Shown here: positions 26,753-35,719 of the stretch, in pieces
Position numbering within the stretch: position 1 is the first letter of the stretch
How the letters are laid out: each line of letters opens with the position of its first letter
Source: Micromonospora echinaurantiaca
GTDB taxonomy: Bacteria; Actinomycetota; Actinomycetes; Mycobacteriales; Micromonosporaceae
Reading direction: 5' to 3'
NCBI RefSeq assembly: GCF_900090235.1
Contig: NZ_LT607750.1
Coordinates: 6,839,501 to 6,903,500, forward strand
DNA length: 64,000 nt
The notes under the pieces: model-generated
What the model saw: the letters and a program-made list of their open reading frames with translations, nothing else
Database searches by the model: none
What the model was told of the DNA's origin: nothing
Position numbers and translations under genes: made by a program

Positions 26753-27328
26753 TCAGCGCTGCTTCGTGCAGGTCAACACGACGAGCTCGTCCAGGCCGAC
26801 CTTCGTGCCCTTCTTGTGCGACTGCTTGGTCACCGTCCAGTTCTGCGGCAGGACCACGAAGGTGTCGTTCGGGTCCTGGCTCCCGAACCGGATGTTGGTC
26901 AGGCCCAACTGCTTGAGCTTGTCCTCCGCCACGGCAGCGTTCATGCCGACCAGGTTCGGCATGACCACAGTGGTAGGTGCTGGCGGGGGCACTGGTGCCG
27001 TCGTCACCGGAGCGGTCGGGGAGGCGGCAGTCGTCGTCGGGGCCACCGGCGTCGTCGGTGCGACCGAGGTGACGGCGGGAGCGGCCACTGCCTGGGCGGA
27101 GGGCTTTGCCGATGCCTCCGGCGTACTGTCTCCGCCGACGATCGCACCGATTCCGGCCAAGCCGCAGCAGCCAAGTAGTACCGCGCCGACGACGATTCCG
27201 ATGATGGCGCCGGCGCCGAGCTTGCGCCCGTTCGTGGGCGGTGGTGCCGCCATTGGCTGGTGGCCGTCAGGCCCGACCAGTGGCGGCTGTTGCCCGGGCC
27301 AAGGGGTGGTTGGAGGGTTACTTGTCAC
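26753..27328 (-). CDS. Membrane-anchored PASTA domain protein
   Basis: A 191-residue protein. A Pro-rich cytoplasmic N-terminus (~1-35) leads to one transmembrane helix (~40-65, IIGIVVGAVLLGCCGLAGIGAIV), a Thr/Ala/Pro-rich linker, and one PASTA domain (~120-191: VVMPNLVGMNAAVAEDKLKQLGL). PASTA domains bind peptidoglycan fragments or act in cell-wall enzymes and kinases. Unlike PknB there is no kinase and only one repeat. GTG 27328 is favoured by the Pro-rich start; no ribosome binding site is obvious. About 190 bp without a gene separates it from ku. Confidence 0.8.
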   Translation of the reverse strand: MTSNPPTTPWPGQQPPLVGPDGHQPMAAPPPTNGRKLGAGAIIGIVVGAVLLGCCGLAGIGAIVGGDSTPEASAKPSAQAVAAPAVTSVAPTTPVAPTTTAASPTAPVTTAPVPPPAPTTVVMPNLVGMNAAVAEDKLKQLGLTNIRFGSQDPNDTFVVLPQNWTVTKQSHKKGTKVGLDELVVLTCTKQR

Positions 27329-27520
27329 GGAGCGATCTTTGCTACGCCAGGCAACTACTGGCATTAGCCGCTTGGCCAGTGAAGATTGGCTACGGGGTCG
27401 AGCTGTTCCTACAACCGGACGTCAATCCAAAACCGCAGGTGGAGCGCGCACTGCCGGTTCTACGGGTCGACCAGTTCACGGTGCGCAGGCCATCCGGGCG
27501 TTGGCGGGCGTGGCTCCGGG

Positions 27521-28537
27521 TCAGGCGGTCTTGCGGGCGGCCTTCTTCGGGGCGGCCTTCTTGGCCCCGGTCTTCTTCTCCGCCGCGGCGGCCTTCTTCG
27601 GCGCGGCCTTCTTCTCCGCCGCCTTCTTCGGGGCCGCCTTCTTCTCGGCCGCCTTCTTGGTCGGCGCCTTGGCGGCCTTCTTCTCGGCCGCCTTCTTCGC
27701 CGAGCGGGCCGCCGAGATCGGGGTCGGCTCGGCGCCGCCGCCCCGGGCCGGCGCCTCGCCCCGGGCCGCCTTGGCCCGCTCCACGGACGCCTTGAGCGCG
27801 GCCATCAGGTCCACCGCCGCCGCCGGGGCCTCCTCGACCTCCTCCGGCTGGACCACCTCGCGACCCTCCACCTTGGCGTCGATGACCTCCTGCAACGCCG
27901 CCCGGTAGTCGTCGGTGAACTCGTCCGGCTGGAAGTCCCCGGCCATCGAGTCGATCAGCGAACTGGCCATCGCCAGCTCCGGCGGCCGGACCTTGAGATC
28001 CTCGTCCAGGAAGCCGAAGTCGGGCTTACGGATCTCGTCCGGCCAGAGCATCGTGTTGAGCAGCAGCACGCCCTCACGGACCCGCAGCGTGGCGAGCTGT
28101 TCCCGCTGGCGCAGCGCCACCTTGACGATGGCCACCCGCTCGGAGTCGGTCAGCGCGTCGCGCAGCAGCACGTACGGCTTGGTGGCCGCGCCGTCCGGCT
28201 CCAGGAAGTACGCCTTGTTGTAGAGGATCGGGTCGACCTGCTCGGCCGGCACGAACTCCAGCACGTCGATCGCGTGCGAGGTGCTCAGCGGCAGCTCGGC
28301 GAAGTCCTCGTCGGTGAGGATCACCATCTCGCCGCCGCCGATGTCGTAGCCCTTGGCGATGTCGTCGTAGCTGACCTCTTCACCGCAGACCTGGCAGGTG
28401 CGCTTGTAGCGGATCCGGCCGCCGTCGTCCCGGTGCACCTGGTGGAACCGGATGTCCTTCTCCTCGGTGGCCGAGTAGAGCTTCACCGCGATCGAGACCA
28501 GCCCGAACGAGACGGCACCCTTCCAGATGGCTCGCAT
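27521..28537 (-). CDS. ku: Ku protein (non-homologous end joining)
   Basis: A 338-residue Ku homodimer subunit that rings DNA double-strand ends and recruits LigD. The core runs from MRAIWKGAVSFGLVSIAVKLYSAT to about residue 260 and includes the CQVCGEE zinc-ribbon-like pair. Residues ~275-338 form a Lys/Ala-rich tail of repeated KKAAEKKAAPKKAA-like units, as in streptomycete and mycobacterial extended Ku, likely to bind DNA non-specifically. The start is 86 bp from the divergent ligase gene. Confidence 0.95.
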   Translation of the reverse strand: MRAIWKGAVSFGLVSIAVKLYSATEEKDIRFHQVHRDDGGRIRYKRTCQVCGEEVSYDDIAKGYDIGGGEMVILTDEDFAELPLSTSHAIDVLEFVPAEQVDPILYNKAYFLEPDGAATKPYVLLRDALTDSERVAIVKVALRQREQLATLRVREGVLLLNTMLWPDEIRKPDFGFLDEDLKVRPPELAMASSLIDSMAGDFQPDEFTDDYRAALQEVIDAKVEGREVVQPEEVEEAPAAAVDLMAALKASVERAKAARGEAPARGGGAEPTPISAARSAKKAAEKKAAKAPTKKAAEKKAAPKKAAEKKAAPKKAAAAEKKTGAKKAAPKKAARKTA

Positions 28538-28622
28538 CCCGTGCTCCTCTCCCCGGTACAGCCCAGGATCGCAAATGATCGAAGCGGGCGCGAGCGCTTC
28601 CGCCGGCAACTACAGTCATGAG

Positions 28623-29564
28623 GTGCCCGGCGCGCCGTTGAAGCCGATGCTCGCGATGACCGGGCAGCTCCCGGCGGGTGACGGCTGGGCGTACGAGTTC
28701 AAGTGGGACGGGGTGCGCGCCCTCGCCGACATCTCCGGCGGGCGCCAGCACCTGTACGCCCGCTCCGGCGTGCAGATCACCCTGGCGTACCCGGAGCTGG
28801 CCACCCTGCGTACCCAGGTCGACGACGCGCTGCTCGACGGCGAGGTGGTGCTGCTCGGCGAGACCGGGCAGCCCTCGTTCACCGCGCTCGCCGAGCGGAT
28901 GCACGTGCGGGACCGGAACAAGGCCGCCCGGCTGGCGGCGGTCATGCCGGTGACGTACATGATCTTCGACCTGCTCCGGCTCGACGGCGAGGACCTGACC
29001 GGCTGGCCATACGCCCGCCGCCGGGAGGCGCTGGACGGCCTGATGCTGGGCGGTGCCCGGTGGGCGGTGTCGCCGCTCTTCCTCGACGGCCCGGCCACCT
29101 ACGAGGCCGCCGGTGAGCACGGCCTGGAGGGGGTGATGGCCAAGCGGGTCGAGTCGGCCTACCGACCGGGGGTGCGCTCGCCCGACTGGGTCAAGGTCAA
29201 GCTGGAGGTCACCGGGGACTTCGTGGTCGGCGGCTGGCGGCCGGGCGCCCGCAAGATCGGCGGGCTGCTGGTCGGGGTGCCCCGCCCGGACGGCCGGCTC
29301 ACCTACCGGGGCCGGGTCGGCGGCGGCATCGGCGCCGCCCTGGAGCGGGAACTGCTGCGCGAACTGGAGCCGCTGCGCGCCGGCGCGTCGCCGTTCGCCG
29401 GCGACGTGCCGCGCGAGGATGCCCGGGGGGCGATCTGGGTAACACCCACCGTCGTGGTGGAGGTGAAGTACGGCCAGCGCACCCCGGACGGGCGACTGCG
29501 GTTCCCCCGGGTGCTCCGGCTGCGACCGGACAAGCCCGCGGAGGAGGTCGACGATGCCGGCTGA
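28623..29564 (+). CDS. ligD: ATP-dependent DNA ligase, LigD ligase-domain type
   Basis: A 313-residue NHEJ ligase. EFKWDGVR near residue 25 is motif I with nucleotidyl-acceptor Lys27; LLDGEVVLLGE is motif III, GLEGVMAKRVESAYRPG motif IV and DWVKVK motif V, followed by an OB-fold C-domain. No polymerase or phosphoesterase domain is fused, so LigD is split here. GTG 28623 is preferred because TACAGT lies six bases upstream and relatives begin at VPGAPLKPMLA; ATG 28575 is an alternative. Overlaps the polymerase gene by 11 bp. Confidence 0.92.
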   Translation: MPGAPLKPMLAMTGQLPAGDGWAYEFKWDGVRALADISGGRQHLYARSGVQITLAYPELATLRTQVDDALLDGEVVLLGETGQPSFTALAERMHVRDRNKAARLAAVMPVTYMIFDLLRLDGEDLTGWPYARRREALDGLMLGGARWAVSPLFLDGPATYEAAGEHGLEGVMAKRVESAYRPGVRSPDWVKVKLEVTGDFVVGGWRPGARKIGGLLVGVPRPDGRLTYRGRVGGGIGAALERELLRELEPLRAGASPFAGDVPREDARGAIWVTPTVVVEVKYGQRTPDGRLRFPRVLRLRPDKPAEEVDDAG

Positions 29565-30468
29565 CCGGCTCCGGGTGGAGGTCGAGGGCCGCTCGCTGGA
29601 GCTGTCCAACCTGGACAAGGTGCTCTACCCGGCGGCCGGGTTCACCAAGGGCGAGGTGATCGACTACTACACCCGGATCGCCCCGGTGCTGCTGCCGCAC
29701 CTGACCGACCGGGCGCTGACCCGGATCCGCTTCCCCAACGGGGTGGACGACAAGTCGTTCTTCGAGAAGAACAAGCCGGCCTCGACCCCCGACTGGGTAC
29801 GGGTGGAGACGCTGCCCGCGCCCGGGTCGACCAAGGGCCGGGAGACGATCGACTATGTGGTCGCCGACGACCTGCCCACCCTGGTGTGGCTGGCCAACCT
29901 GGCCGCGCTGGAACTGCACACGCCGCAGTGGAAGATCGGCGAGCACCCGGACATGATGGTCGTCGACCTGGACCCGGGCGCGCCGGCCGCGTTGAAGCAG
30001 TGCTGCCAGGTGGCGCTGCTGATGCGCGACCGGCTGGCTGCCGACGGCATCTCGTCCTATCCGAAGACGTCGGGGAAGAAGGGCATGCAGCTGTGCTGCC
30101 CGATCGCCGGCACCCAGGACTCCGACTTCGTCTCCGGTTACGCCAAGCGGATCGCCCAGGAGCTGGAGCGGGCGCACCCGAAGCTGATCGTGTCGAAGAT
30201 GGCGAAGAACCTGCGGCCCGGGAAGGTCTTCATCGACTGGAGCCAGAACAACGCGGCGAAGACGACCGTCGCGCCGTACTCGCTGCGGGCCCAGGCGGTG
30301 CCGTCGGCGTCGACCCCGCTGACCTGGGACGAGGTCGCCGCCGGGGCGGCCGGCAAGCGTCCCGCCACCCGCCCCTACACGGCCGGCGAGGTGCTCCAGC
30401 GGGTGGAGAAGTCCGGCGACCTGCTCGCCCCGCTGCTCGACGGCGGCCCCGAACTCCCCGCCCCTTGA
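29554..30468 (+). CDS. ligD: LigD-type polymerase/primase domain protein
   Basis: A 304-residue archaeo-eukaryotic primase-type polymerase that fills gaps at broken DNA ends. MMVVDLDPG places catalytic Asp138 and Asp140; SGKKGMQLCCPI and the SKMAKNLRPGKVFIDWSQNN stretch with a third Asp are typical of LigD PolDom. It overlaps the ligase gene by 11 bp, so both are translated together, and it works with Ku encoded on the other strand. The nuclease (PE) domain of full LigD is absent from the window. Confidence 0.93.
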   Translation: MPADRLRVEVEGRSLELSNLDKVLYPAAGFTKGEVIDYYTRIAPVLLPHLTDRALTRIRFPNGVDDKSFFEKNKPASTPDWVRVETLPAPGSTKGRETIDYVVADDLPTLVWLANLAALELHTPQWKIGEHPDMMVVDLDPGAPAALKQCCQVALLMRDRLAADGISSYPKTSGKKGMQLCCPIAGTQDSDFVSGYAKRIAQELERAHPKLIVSKMAKNLRPGKVFIDWSQNNAAKTTVAPYSLRAQAVPSASTPLTWDEVAAGAAGKRPATRPYTAGEVLQRVEKSGDLLAPLLDGGPELPAP

Positions 30469-30693
30469 CCCCCTCCGCCGCCCCGGTTTCCGCTCCGCCC
30501 CGGCTTCCGCCCGGCCTGGTACGCGTCCGTCCCACTCCCGCGCTCTTCGGGCCCGAGTCCTTCCGCTGCATGTCCGCGGTGCTCGGGATCGTGGTCGGGT
30601 GAATCCGGTTGACGGGGTCGGCGGTCCCGGTGCCTACTGACCGCCGGACGCGTGGCCGGAGGCGGCCGCGGGCGGGGACGAGGAAGTAGCACG

Positions 30694-31593
30694 GTGGATC
30701 GGATCGACACGCTCAGCTGGCGCGAGTTCGACGCGGACGACCTTCCGGCCCTGACCGGGCTGGCCGAGGCGTGCCTCGCCGCCGACGGGGGACTGCCGCT
30801 GTTCGCCCAGCCGCCGCTGCTGCGGGCCCGCCTGCTGCAGACCCGTACCCTCGCCGCCTGGCACGGGGACAGCCTGGTCGCCGCCGTCGGCGTCGGCGTC
30901 CCGGAGCGGCCGGACACCACCACGGACGCCACCGCGCGGCCGGCCACCGCCACCGGGATCGTGCACCCGGACTGGCGGGGTCGCGGCCTCGGCAGCCGGC
31001 TGCTGAGCTGGGCGAGCGAACAGGCCGGCGACGCCGACCTGGTGGTGACCACCGAGTCGTGGAGCCCGGGCGCGGACCGGCTCTTCACCGCCCATGGCCT
31101 GCACGAGACCTTCGCCGAGTCGGTGCTGCGACACGACCTGACCGCGCTCCCGGCCGTCGCGCTGCCCGACGGGTTGCGCACCGAGCCGGTCACCCCACAG
31201 GTCGGGCCGGAACTCTTCGCGACGTACCACGCGTCGTTCGCGGACCGCCCCGGCTTCGCCGCGCCGACCGCCGAGGAGTGGCTCGGTGACCTGGCCGACG
31301 ACGACGAGTACCGGCCGGACCTGTCGCTGCTGGCCCGCGACCCGGACGGGCAGCCGGTCGGCTTCGTCAACGTCATCGGCGTGTGGATCGACCAGGTCGG
31401 CGTGGTGCCGGCCTGGCGGAAGCGGCGGGTCGGGGCGTACCTGGTGGCCGCCGCGCTGCGGTCGCTCGCCGCCGACGGCGCCCGGGACGCCTGGCTCTGC
31501 GTCAACGACGACAACCCGGCCGGCGCGCTCTACCGCCGGCTGGGCTTCGCCGACGCCGGCCGGCGCGCCCGCTACCTCCTCCGCCGCCACTGA
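30694..31593 (+). CDS. GNAT family N-acetyltransferase (double domain)
   Basis: A 299-residue protein with two GNAT-like halves. The first holds GIVHPDWRGRGLGSRLLSW (acetyl-CoA pyrophosphate loop) around residues 90-108, and the second VGVVPAWRKRRVGAYLVAAALRS around 238-260, followed by CVNDDNPAGALYRRLGF. It resembles mycothiol synthase-like tandem GNAT proteins in layout, though a MshD assignment is not certain. GTG 30694 follows a GAGGAAG site. No partner gene is suggested by context. Confidence 0.85.
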   Translation: MDRIDTLSWREFDADDLPALTGLAEACLAADGGLPLFAQPPLLRARLLQTRTLAAWHGDSLVAAVGVGVPERPDTTTDATARPATATGIVHPDWRGRGLGSRLLSWASEQAGDADLVVTTESWSPGADRLFTAHGLHETFAESVLRHDLTALPAVALPDGLRTEPVTPQVGPELFATYHASFADRPGFAAPTAEEWLGDLADDDEYRPDLSLLARDPDGQPVGFVNVIGVWIDQVGVVPAWRKRRVGAYLVAAALRSLAADGARDAWLCVNDDNPAGALYRRLGFADAGRRARYLLRRH

Positions 31594-31621
31594 CCGGGGC
31601 CACCGCCGGCCGCCGGACGCG

Positions 31622-32779
31622 TCAGGCGAACGGCCAGGTGGTGTACGAGATGCGCGCGTTCAGGTTCGCCGGCACCCCGAGCCAGCCGTAGCAGTTGACC
31701 AGGACGACCGTGTCCGCGCCGGAGCGGAACCAGCTCGCCAGCACGCAGTGGCCGCGGATCGGCTGGCTGTCGAAGTGCGGCGCGTGCGCGTTGACGAAGG
31801 CGGTGCCGTAGGTCGTCCCGGTGCCCTGGAAGGTCATCTGGTAGCGCCCGGTGCCGAGCAGGGTGCCCCGCGCACCGCCGTAGTCGGCCAGCACCGAGTT
31901 GTACGAGTCGCCGCTGATCAGCCCGCCGCTGGCGTACTCGCCGTAGAGGGTGCCGCTGGCGAAGCGCGGGCCGGCCGAGTGGCCCAGCAGGTCGATGCGC
32001 ACCCCGTAGGTGACCGTGAAGCGGGCGTCGACCGGGATGCCGGCCGCGTTGGCGCAACGGACCTGCAAGTGGTCCGGCCAGGAGATCTGGCAGTTCACCG
32101 CGCTGGTGCCGAGGGCTGTGACGTGGGTCAGCGGGAAGTACGGGTGCCCGTACTCGCTGGGCGGGTGGGGGTTCATGTGGAACTGGTAGCGGCCGGTCGC
32201 CAGCCGCTCGTACCGGATCTCCCCACCGGTCGAGTCGTACCGGTAGGTGGCGGGCAGCGTGCGTACCCCGGTGGGCGCCGCCTGGTCGGTGACGAACCAG
32301 GCCAGCCGGCCCTGGTGGATCTGCTTGCGGTTGGTGAAGGTGGCCACGAACCGGCTGTCCACCGGCGCGCCGGTCGCCGCGAAGCAGCGCACCTGGATCA
32401 GCAGGTCGGGGGCGACCAGGCTGCGGTACCAGCCGGCGATCGTGCAGTGCACGGGCCCGCCGCCGTACGCCACCGCGTGCGCCACCCCGCCGGTGGTCGC
32501 CCCGCCCTCCAGGGTCACCGTGTACGCCCCGGTGCCGGTCCGCCGCACGATCACGTCGCCCTCGGCGGAGTTGGCGCTGTAGCCGCCGGTGATCCGGTAC
32601 TCGGCGGTGGTCGGCGAGTGTGCCCAGACGGTGGCGGTGACCGTCGGGTTGATCGGTAGCGGGTCCGCGGCGGCCGGCGCCACCCGGGCCGCCGAGCCGA
32701 GCAGCACCGCCGCCAGCACCACCGCCGCGCCGGTACGCAACCGCCGACGCGCCCCGCCTCGTTCCCGTGACCCCAGCAT
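31622..32779 (-). CDS. Secreted repeat protein of unknown function
   Basis: A 385-residue protein with a signal peptide (basic RRRLRTGAAVVLAAVLLG, cleavage near AAADP at ~38-42). The mature part has three recognisable repeats, each with a Cys-x-Ile/Leu-x-x-Trp strand and a VRC or VNC strand 10-14 residues later: VHCTIAGWYRSL/LIQVRCF, VNCQISWPDHLQVRC and GHCVLASWFRSG/VVLVNCY. Each is preceded by a G-x-Y-x-V/M-T-x-x-G strand. The pairs of Cys would form disulfides in a beta-sandwich array. No named family is recognised. ATG 32779 follows GGGAGG. Confidence 0.75.
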   Translation of the reverse strand: MLGSRERGGARRRLRTGAAVVLAAVLLGSAARVAPAAADPLPINPTVTATVWAHSPTTAEYRITGGYSANSAEGDVIVRRTGTGAYTVTLEGGATTGGVAHAVAYGGGPVHCTIAGWYRSLVAPDLLIQVRCFAATGAPVDSRFVATFTNRKQIHQGRLAWFVTDQAAPTGVRTLPATYRYDSTGGEIRYERLATGRYQFHMNPHPPSEYGHPYFPLTHVTALGTSAVNCQISWPDHLQVRCANAAGIPVDARFTVTYGVRIDLLGHSAGPRFASGTLYGEYASGGLISGDSYNSVLADYGGARGTLLGTGRYQMTFQGTGTTYGTAFVNAHAPHFDSQPIRGHCVLASWFRSGADTVVLVNCYGWLGVPANLNARISYTTWPFA

Positions 32780-32957
32780 CCCGGACCTCCCACCAGAACC
32801 AGCCGGCGGGTCGGCCCGCCGGGTGCTGCCCGATTCTGGCAACCCTCGTCAATGGACGCTTCGCCCAGCGCGGCATCGACTCGGTGGCCAGCTACCGGCG
32901 GCGCCAGCCGACCTGTCGTCCGCTCGGTTCGGCGACGGAGGCCGGCAGGCGCGAGCA

Positions 32958-34007
32958 TCAGCCGGCGGGTGGGAGATCCGGGGAGGTGGGCCGGCGCAGC
33001 CGCCACCAGGCGCCGCCGACCAGGGTGAGTGTGACGACGCTGATCGCCACGTCGCCGACCAGGGCCGCCGTCGGCGTCGCCGGGGCGTAGGTCGGCACGG
33101 CGTACGCGAACCCGGCGGCGACGACGAGGCTGGCCGAGGCGGCGGCCAGCACGTGCCGCTGCCCCCAGCCGGCCCGGCCGGACCAGCGGGCGACCAGCCC
33201 GCCGGCGACGGCGGCGACCGCGACCGCGACGGCGATCCCGGGCCAACCGGGCACCAGGCCGAGGCCGAGATAGCCGATCATCCCCAGCAGGCCGACCAGC
33301 ACCGGCCGCGGCACCCACCCGCCGGCCGGCGTCGCCGTGACCAGCGGTCGGCGCGGGCGGTGCCGCCAGCGGGGCAGCAGGGCCGTGCCGATCAGCCCGA
33401 GGGCCAGCGCGGCGGCGAAGGCCAGCTGGACCGGGCTGGCCAGGAAACCCTCGCTGCCACGCGTGTCGGAAAAGATCAGCGCGCTGCCGGCCAGGTAGAG
33501 CAGCGCGACCACGGCGAGACCGGGTCGGCCCAGCCAGGGCCGTAGCCGCCGGCCTGCCCCGAGGTACGACTCGACCAGCGCGATCGGCGCGCAGATGCTC
33601 AGCAGCACGTGGTTGCCCACGTAGTCGACCGCCTGCCGGGCACTCAAGCCGAGCCCCGGCACCCGGGTGGCCTCGGCGGCGGCCTGCGTGTCGGCGAACC
33701 CGGTGTCGTCCAGGAAGTCGGGGTTGAACAGCGACTGGTCGACCAGGCCGGCCTGGACCACCCCGAACGCGGCGGCGAGCAGCACGATCGCCGGCCAGCC
33801 CGCGCCCAGGTGCCGGGCGGTCTCCCGGATCAGCAGCGCCGCCCCGCCGTACATCGGGGCGAGCACGATGATCACCAGCAGGAACTCGTCGGCGGTGAAG
33901 CCGCCCCAGGAGCATTCGGCGGCCCAGGGCGCGAGCAGCAGCAGCGCGACGGCCGGCGGGAGCCGGCGGCGCAGGGGAAGGCGGTCGGGGTGGCGCTCGG
34001 CCGGCAT
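32958..34007 (-). CDS. Hypothetical polytopic membrane protein
   Basis: A 349-residue protein with about nine or ten hydrophobic helices and no extended soluble domain. ECSWGGFTADEFLLVIIVLAPMYGGAALLIRETARHLGAGW is a conserved-looking block near the N-terminus with acidic and Arg residues inside the membrane part. Family unknown; it is neither MFS nor ABC. ATG 34007 follows GAGGAG; ATG 34040 is possible. It is divergent from the SigE-type sigma factor gene. Confidence 0.72.
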   Translation of the reverse strand: MPAERHPDRLPLRRRLPPAVALLLLAPWAAECSWGGFTADEFLLVIIVLAPMYGGAALLIRETARHLGAGWPAIVLLAAAFGVVQAGLVDQSLFNPDFLDDTGFADTQAAAEATRVPGLGLSARQAVDYVGNHVLLSICAPIALVESYLGAGRRLRPWLGRPGLAVVALLYLAGSALIFSDTRGSEGFLASPVQLAFAAALALGLIGTALLPRWRHRPRRPLVTATPAGGWVPRPVLVGLLGMIGYLGLGLVPGWPGIAVAVAVAAVAGGLVARWSGRAGWGQRHVLAAASASLVVAAGFAYAVPTYAPATPTAALVGDVAISVVTLTLVGGAWWRLRRPTSPDLPPAG

Positions 34008-34153
34008 CGGCACTCCTCGGCGGCGTTCCGGTGGGGTCATCCGCACCCTGCCCTGGTTAGCCGGACCGCCGATACGGCCAGCCGGACCGCCGATATGGCC
34101 ACCGGGCCGCCCGGGCGGTAACCAAAGTCGACGCACCGTTACGAGAACCGGTG

Positions 34154-34181
34154 ACAACCTTCCGTGGCACCGCCACGTGTT
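34154..34181 (+). promoter_or_regulatory. Possible ECF-type autoregulated promoter
   Basis: ACAACC at 34154-34159 and CGTGTT at 34176-34181 are 16 bp apart, matching the AAC-type -35 and CGT-type -10 elements used by many ECF sigma factors. The -10 box is six bases before GTG 34188, so the transcript may be leaderless. Autoregulation is inferred from position. Confidence 0.45.
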
Positions 34182-34187
34182 AGGGGC

Positions 34188-34706
34188 GTGACCGACCAAC
34201 AAGAACCGCACTCCAGCGCGGACCGGTCGTACGTGGCGTTCGTCGAGGTGGCCTGGCAGCGACATATCCGGCTGGCCATGCTGCTGACCGGCGACCGGTG
34301 GCGGGCCGAGGAGCTGCTCCAGGACAGCCTGGTCAAGGTGTACGAGCGGTGGCGGCGGCTGTCCCGGCTCGACGACCCGCACGCCTACCTGCGCCGGGCC
34401 CTGGTCAACAACCACACGTCCGCCTGGCGGCGGCGGCGCCGGGAAAGCCTCGTCGGGGAGGTCCCCGACCGGGCCGCCCCGTCCGGCGACATCGGCCCGG
34501 ACGCCGTCGTCCTGCGCGCGGCGCTGATGTCGCTGACCGCGAAGCAACGCGCGGTGGTGGTGCTCCGCCACTACGAGGACCTGACCGAGCGCGAAGTCGC
34601 CCGGGTGCTCGGCTGCTCGCAGGGCACGGTCAAGAGCCAGAACGCGCGGGCCCTGGACAAGCTCCGCCACCTTCTCGATGAACCCACCTACCAGGTAAGC
34701 AGGTGA
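34188..34706 (+). CDS. SigE family RNA polymerase sigma factor (ECF)
   Basis: A 172-residue group 4 sigma factor. Region 2 covers ~20-85 (LLTGDRWRAEELLQDSLVKVYERWRRLSRLDDPHAYLRRALVNNHTSAWRRRRR) and region 4 ~105-160 (LMSLTAKQRAVVVLRHYEDLTEREVARVLGCSQGTVKSQNARAL). The wording is that of the actinobacterial SigE family acting in envelope stress. The start has no clear ribosome binding site and an ECF-like promoter directly upstream. Six bases separate it from the membrane-protein gene that probably modulates it. Confidence 0.92.
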   Translation: MTDQQEPHSSADRSYVAFVEVAWQRHIRLAMLLTGDRWRAEELLQDSLVKVYERWRRLSRLDDPHAYLRRALVNNHTSAWRRRRRESLVGEVPDRAAPSGDIGPDAVVLRAALMSLTAKQRAVVVLRHYEDLTEREVARVLGCSQGTVKSQNARALDKLRHLLDEPTYQVSR

Positions 34707-34712
34707 TCAGCC

Positions 34713-35600
34713 ATGGACACGCTCGATGAGCGACTCGCCCACCAGCTGCACGACATGGTCGACGGCGAGCCGGACTCCGTACCCCCGGTGGGGGCGCTGC
34801 TCGACCGGGGCCGGCGGGCCCGGCGGCGCCGGACCACGACGATGGTCAGCGCGACCTGCGCGTTGCTGGCGCTGGGCATCGGCACGGCGGCGACCGTGGC
34901 GACGCTGCCGGGGACGGACCGCCCCGCCGGCACCACCGCCCAGGAGGCGCCGCAGCCGGCCCCGGTCTCGCCGGAGCTGAAGCTGGTCGCGGCGGTCACC
35001 GCCAGCGAAAACATCAGCTACGGCATGCGACTGAGCTACGTCGGGGGACTGACGTACGAGGGCGCGTTCGACCCGAGGACCAGGACCGGGTACGTCCGTG
35101 CGCCGCAGGACGACTCGGTGATGACCGAGTTGCTGATCAACGGCACCCGGTACGAGGGCGGGGAACGACCGCAGGGCAAGCCGCCGGCCGACAAGCGCGG
35201 CCCGGGTGAGACGTACGGCCGGTACGGCCAGTACCCCGGCACGTACGACCGGCTGTCGCTGTACGACGACGGCAGTGGCGTGCTGGGTGCCGCGGCACCC
35301 GACCCGGCGGGCCTTTTCAGGGCGTTGAAGGGCGCGAACGCGACGATCAGCGAGAACCCGGACGGCACGCTGCACTTCGAGTACGGCACGCAGTCGAAGG
35401 ACGGGTCGACCAGCACGGTCGGCGACATCACCATCGACACCGACGGCCGGATCGCCAAGGTGGTGCTCAACAGCACGTGGCAGTCCACCCTGAAGGGCCG
35501 GCTGGACACCGGCACGTCCGTCGCGACGCTCGAACTCTACGACTACGGCGTCGAGGTGACGGTGAAGCGCCCGACCGACGTGGTCATGGTCAAGGAGTAG
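34713..35600 (+). CDS. Membrane-anchored partner of the sigma factor (putative anti-sigma or sensor)
   Basis: A 295-residue protein with a cytoplasmic N-terminus (~1-40, HQLHDMVDGEPDSVPPVGALLDRGRRARRRR), one transmembrane helix (~44-65) and a ~220-residue extracytoplasmic domain. The N-terminal short acidic helix plus Arg-rich juxtamembrane motif is typical of genes cotranscribed with SigE-family sigma factors; it lacks the HxxxCxxC zinc motif of ZAS anti-sigmas. The outer domain is beta-rich with LHFEYGTQSKDGSTSTVGDITIDTDGRI, similar in style to LppX/LolA-like sensors. An anti-sigma role is inference from context. Confidence 0.7.
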   Translation: MDTLDERLAHQLHDMVDGEPDSVPPVGALLDRGRRARRRRTTTMVSATCALLALGIGTAATVATLPGTDRPAGTTAQEAPQPAPVSPELKLVAAVTASENISYGMRLSYVGGLTYEGAFDPRTRTGYVRAPQDDSVMTELLINGTRYEGGERPQGKPPADKRGPGETYGRYGQYPGTYDRLSLYDDGSGVLGAAAPDPAGLFRALKGANATISENPDGTLHFEYGTQSKDGSTSTVGDITIDTDGRIAKVVLNSTWQSTLKGRLDTGTSVATLELYDYGVEVTVKRPTDVVMVKE

Positions 35601-35614
35601 TCCGGTACGGCGAC

Positions 35615-35648
35615 GAGGTGCCCGCGGCCCGACGGTCGCGGGCACCTC
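35615..35648 (+). terminator. Hairpin terminator after the sigma operon
   Basis: GAGGTGCCCGCG (35615-35626) and CGCGGGCACCTC (35637-35648) are perfect 12-bp complements with a 10-nt loop, 15 bp after the stop codon. Confidence 0.8.
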
Positions 35649-35719
35649 TCGGCGGTCCGGGAGCGGGTCGGACGGCCGGCGGTGGTTAGGGTGGGGGCAC
35701 CGGCAGGGAGGAGCGCCCG

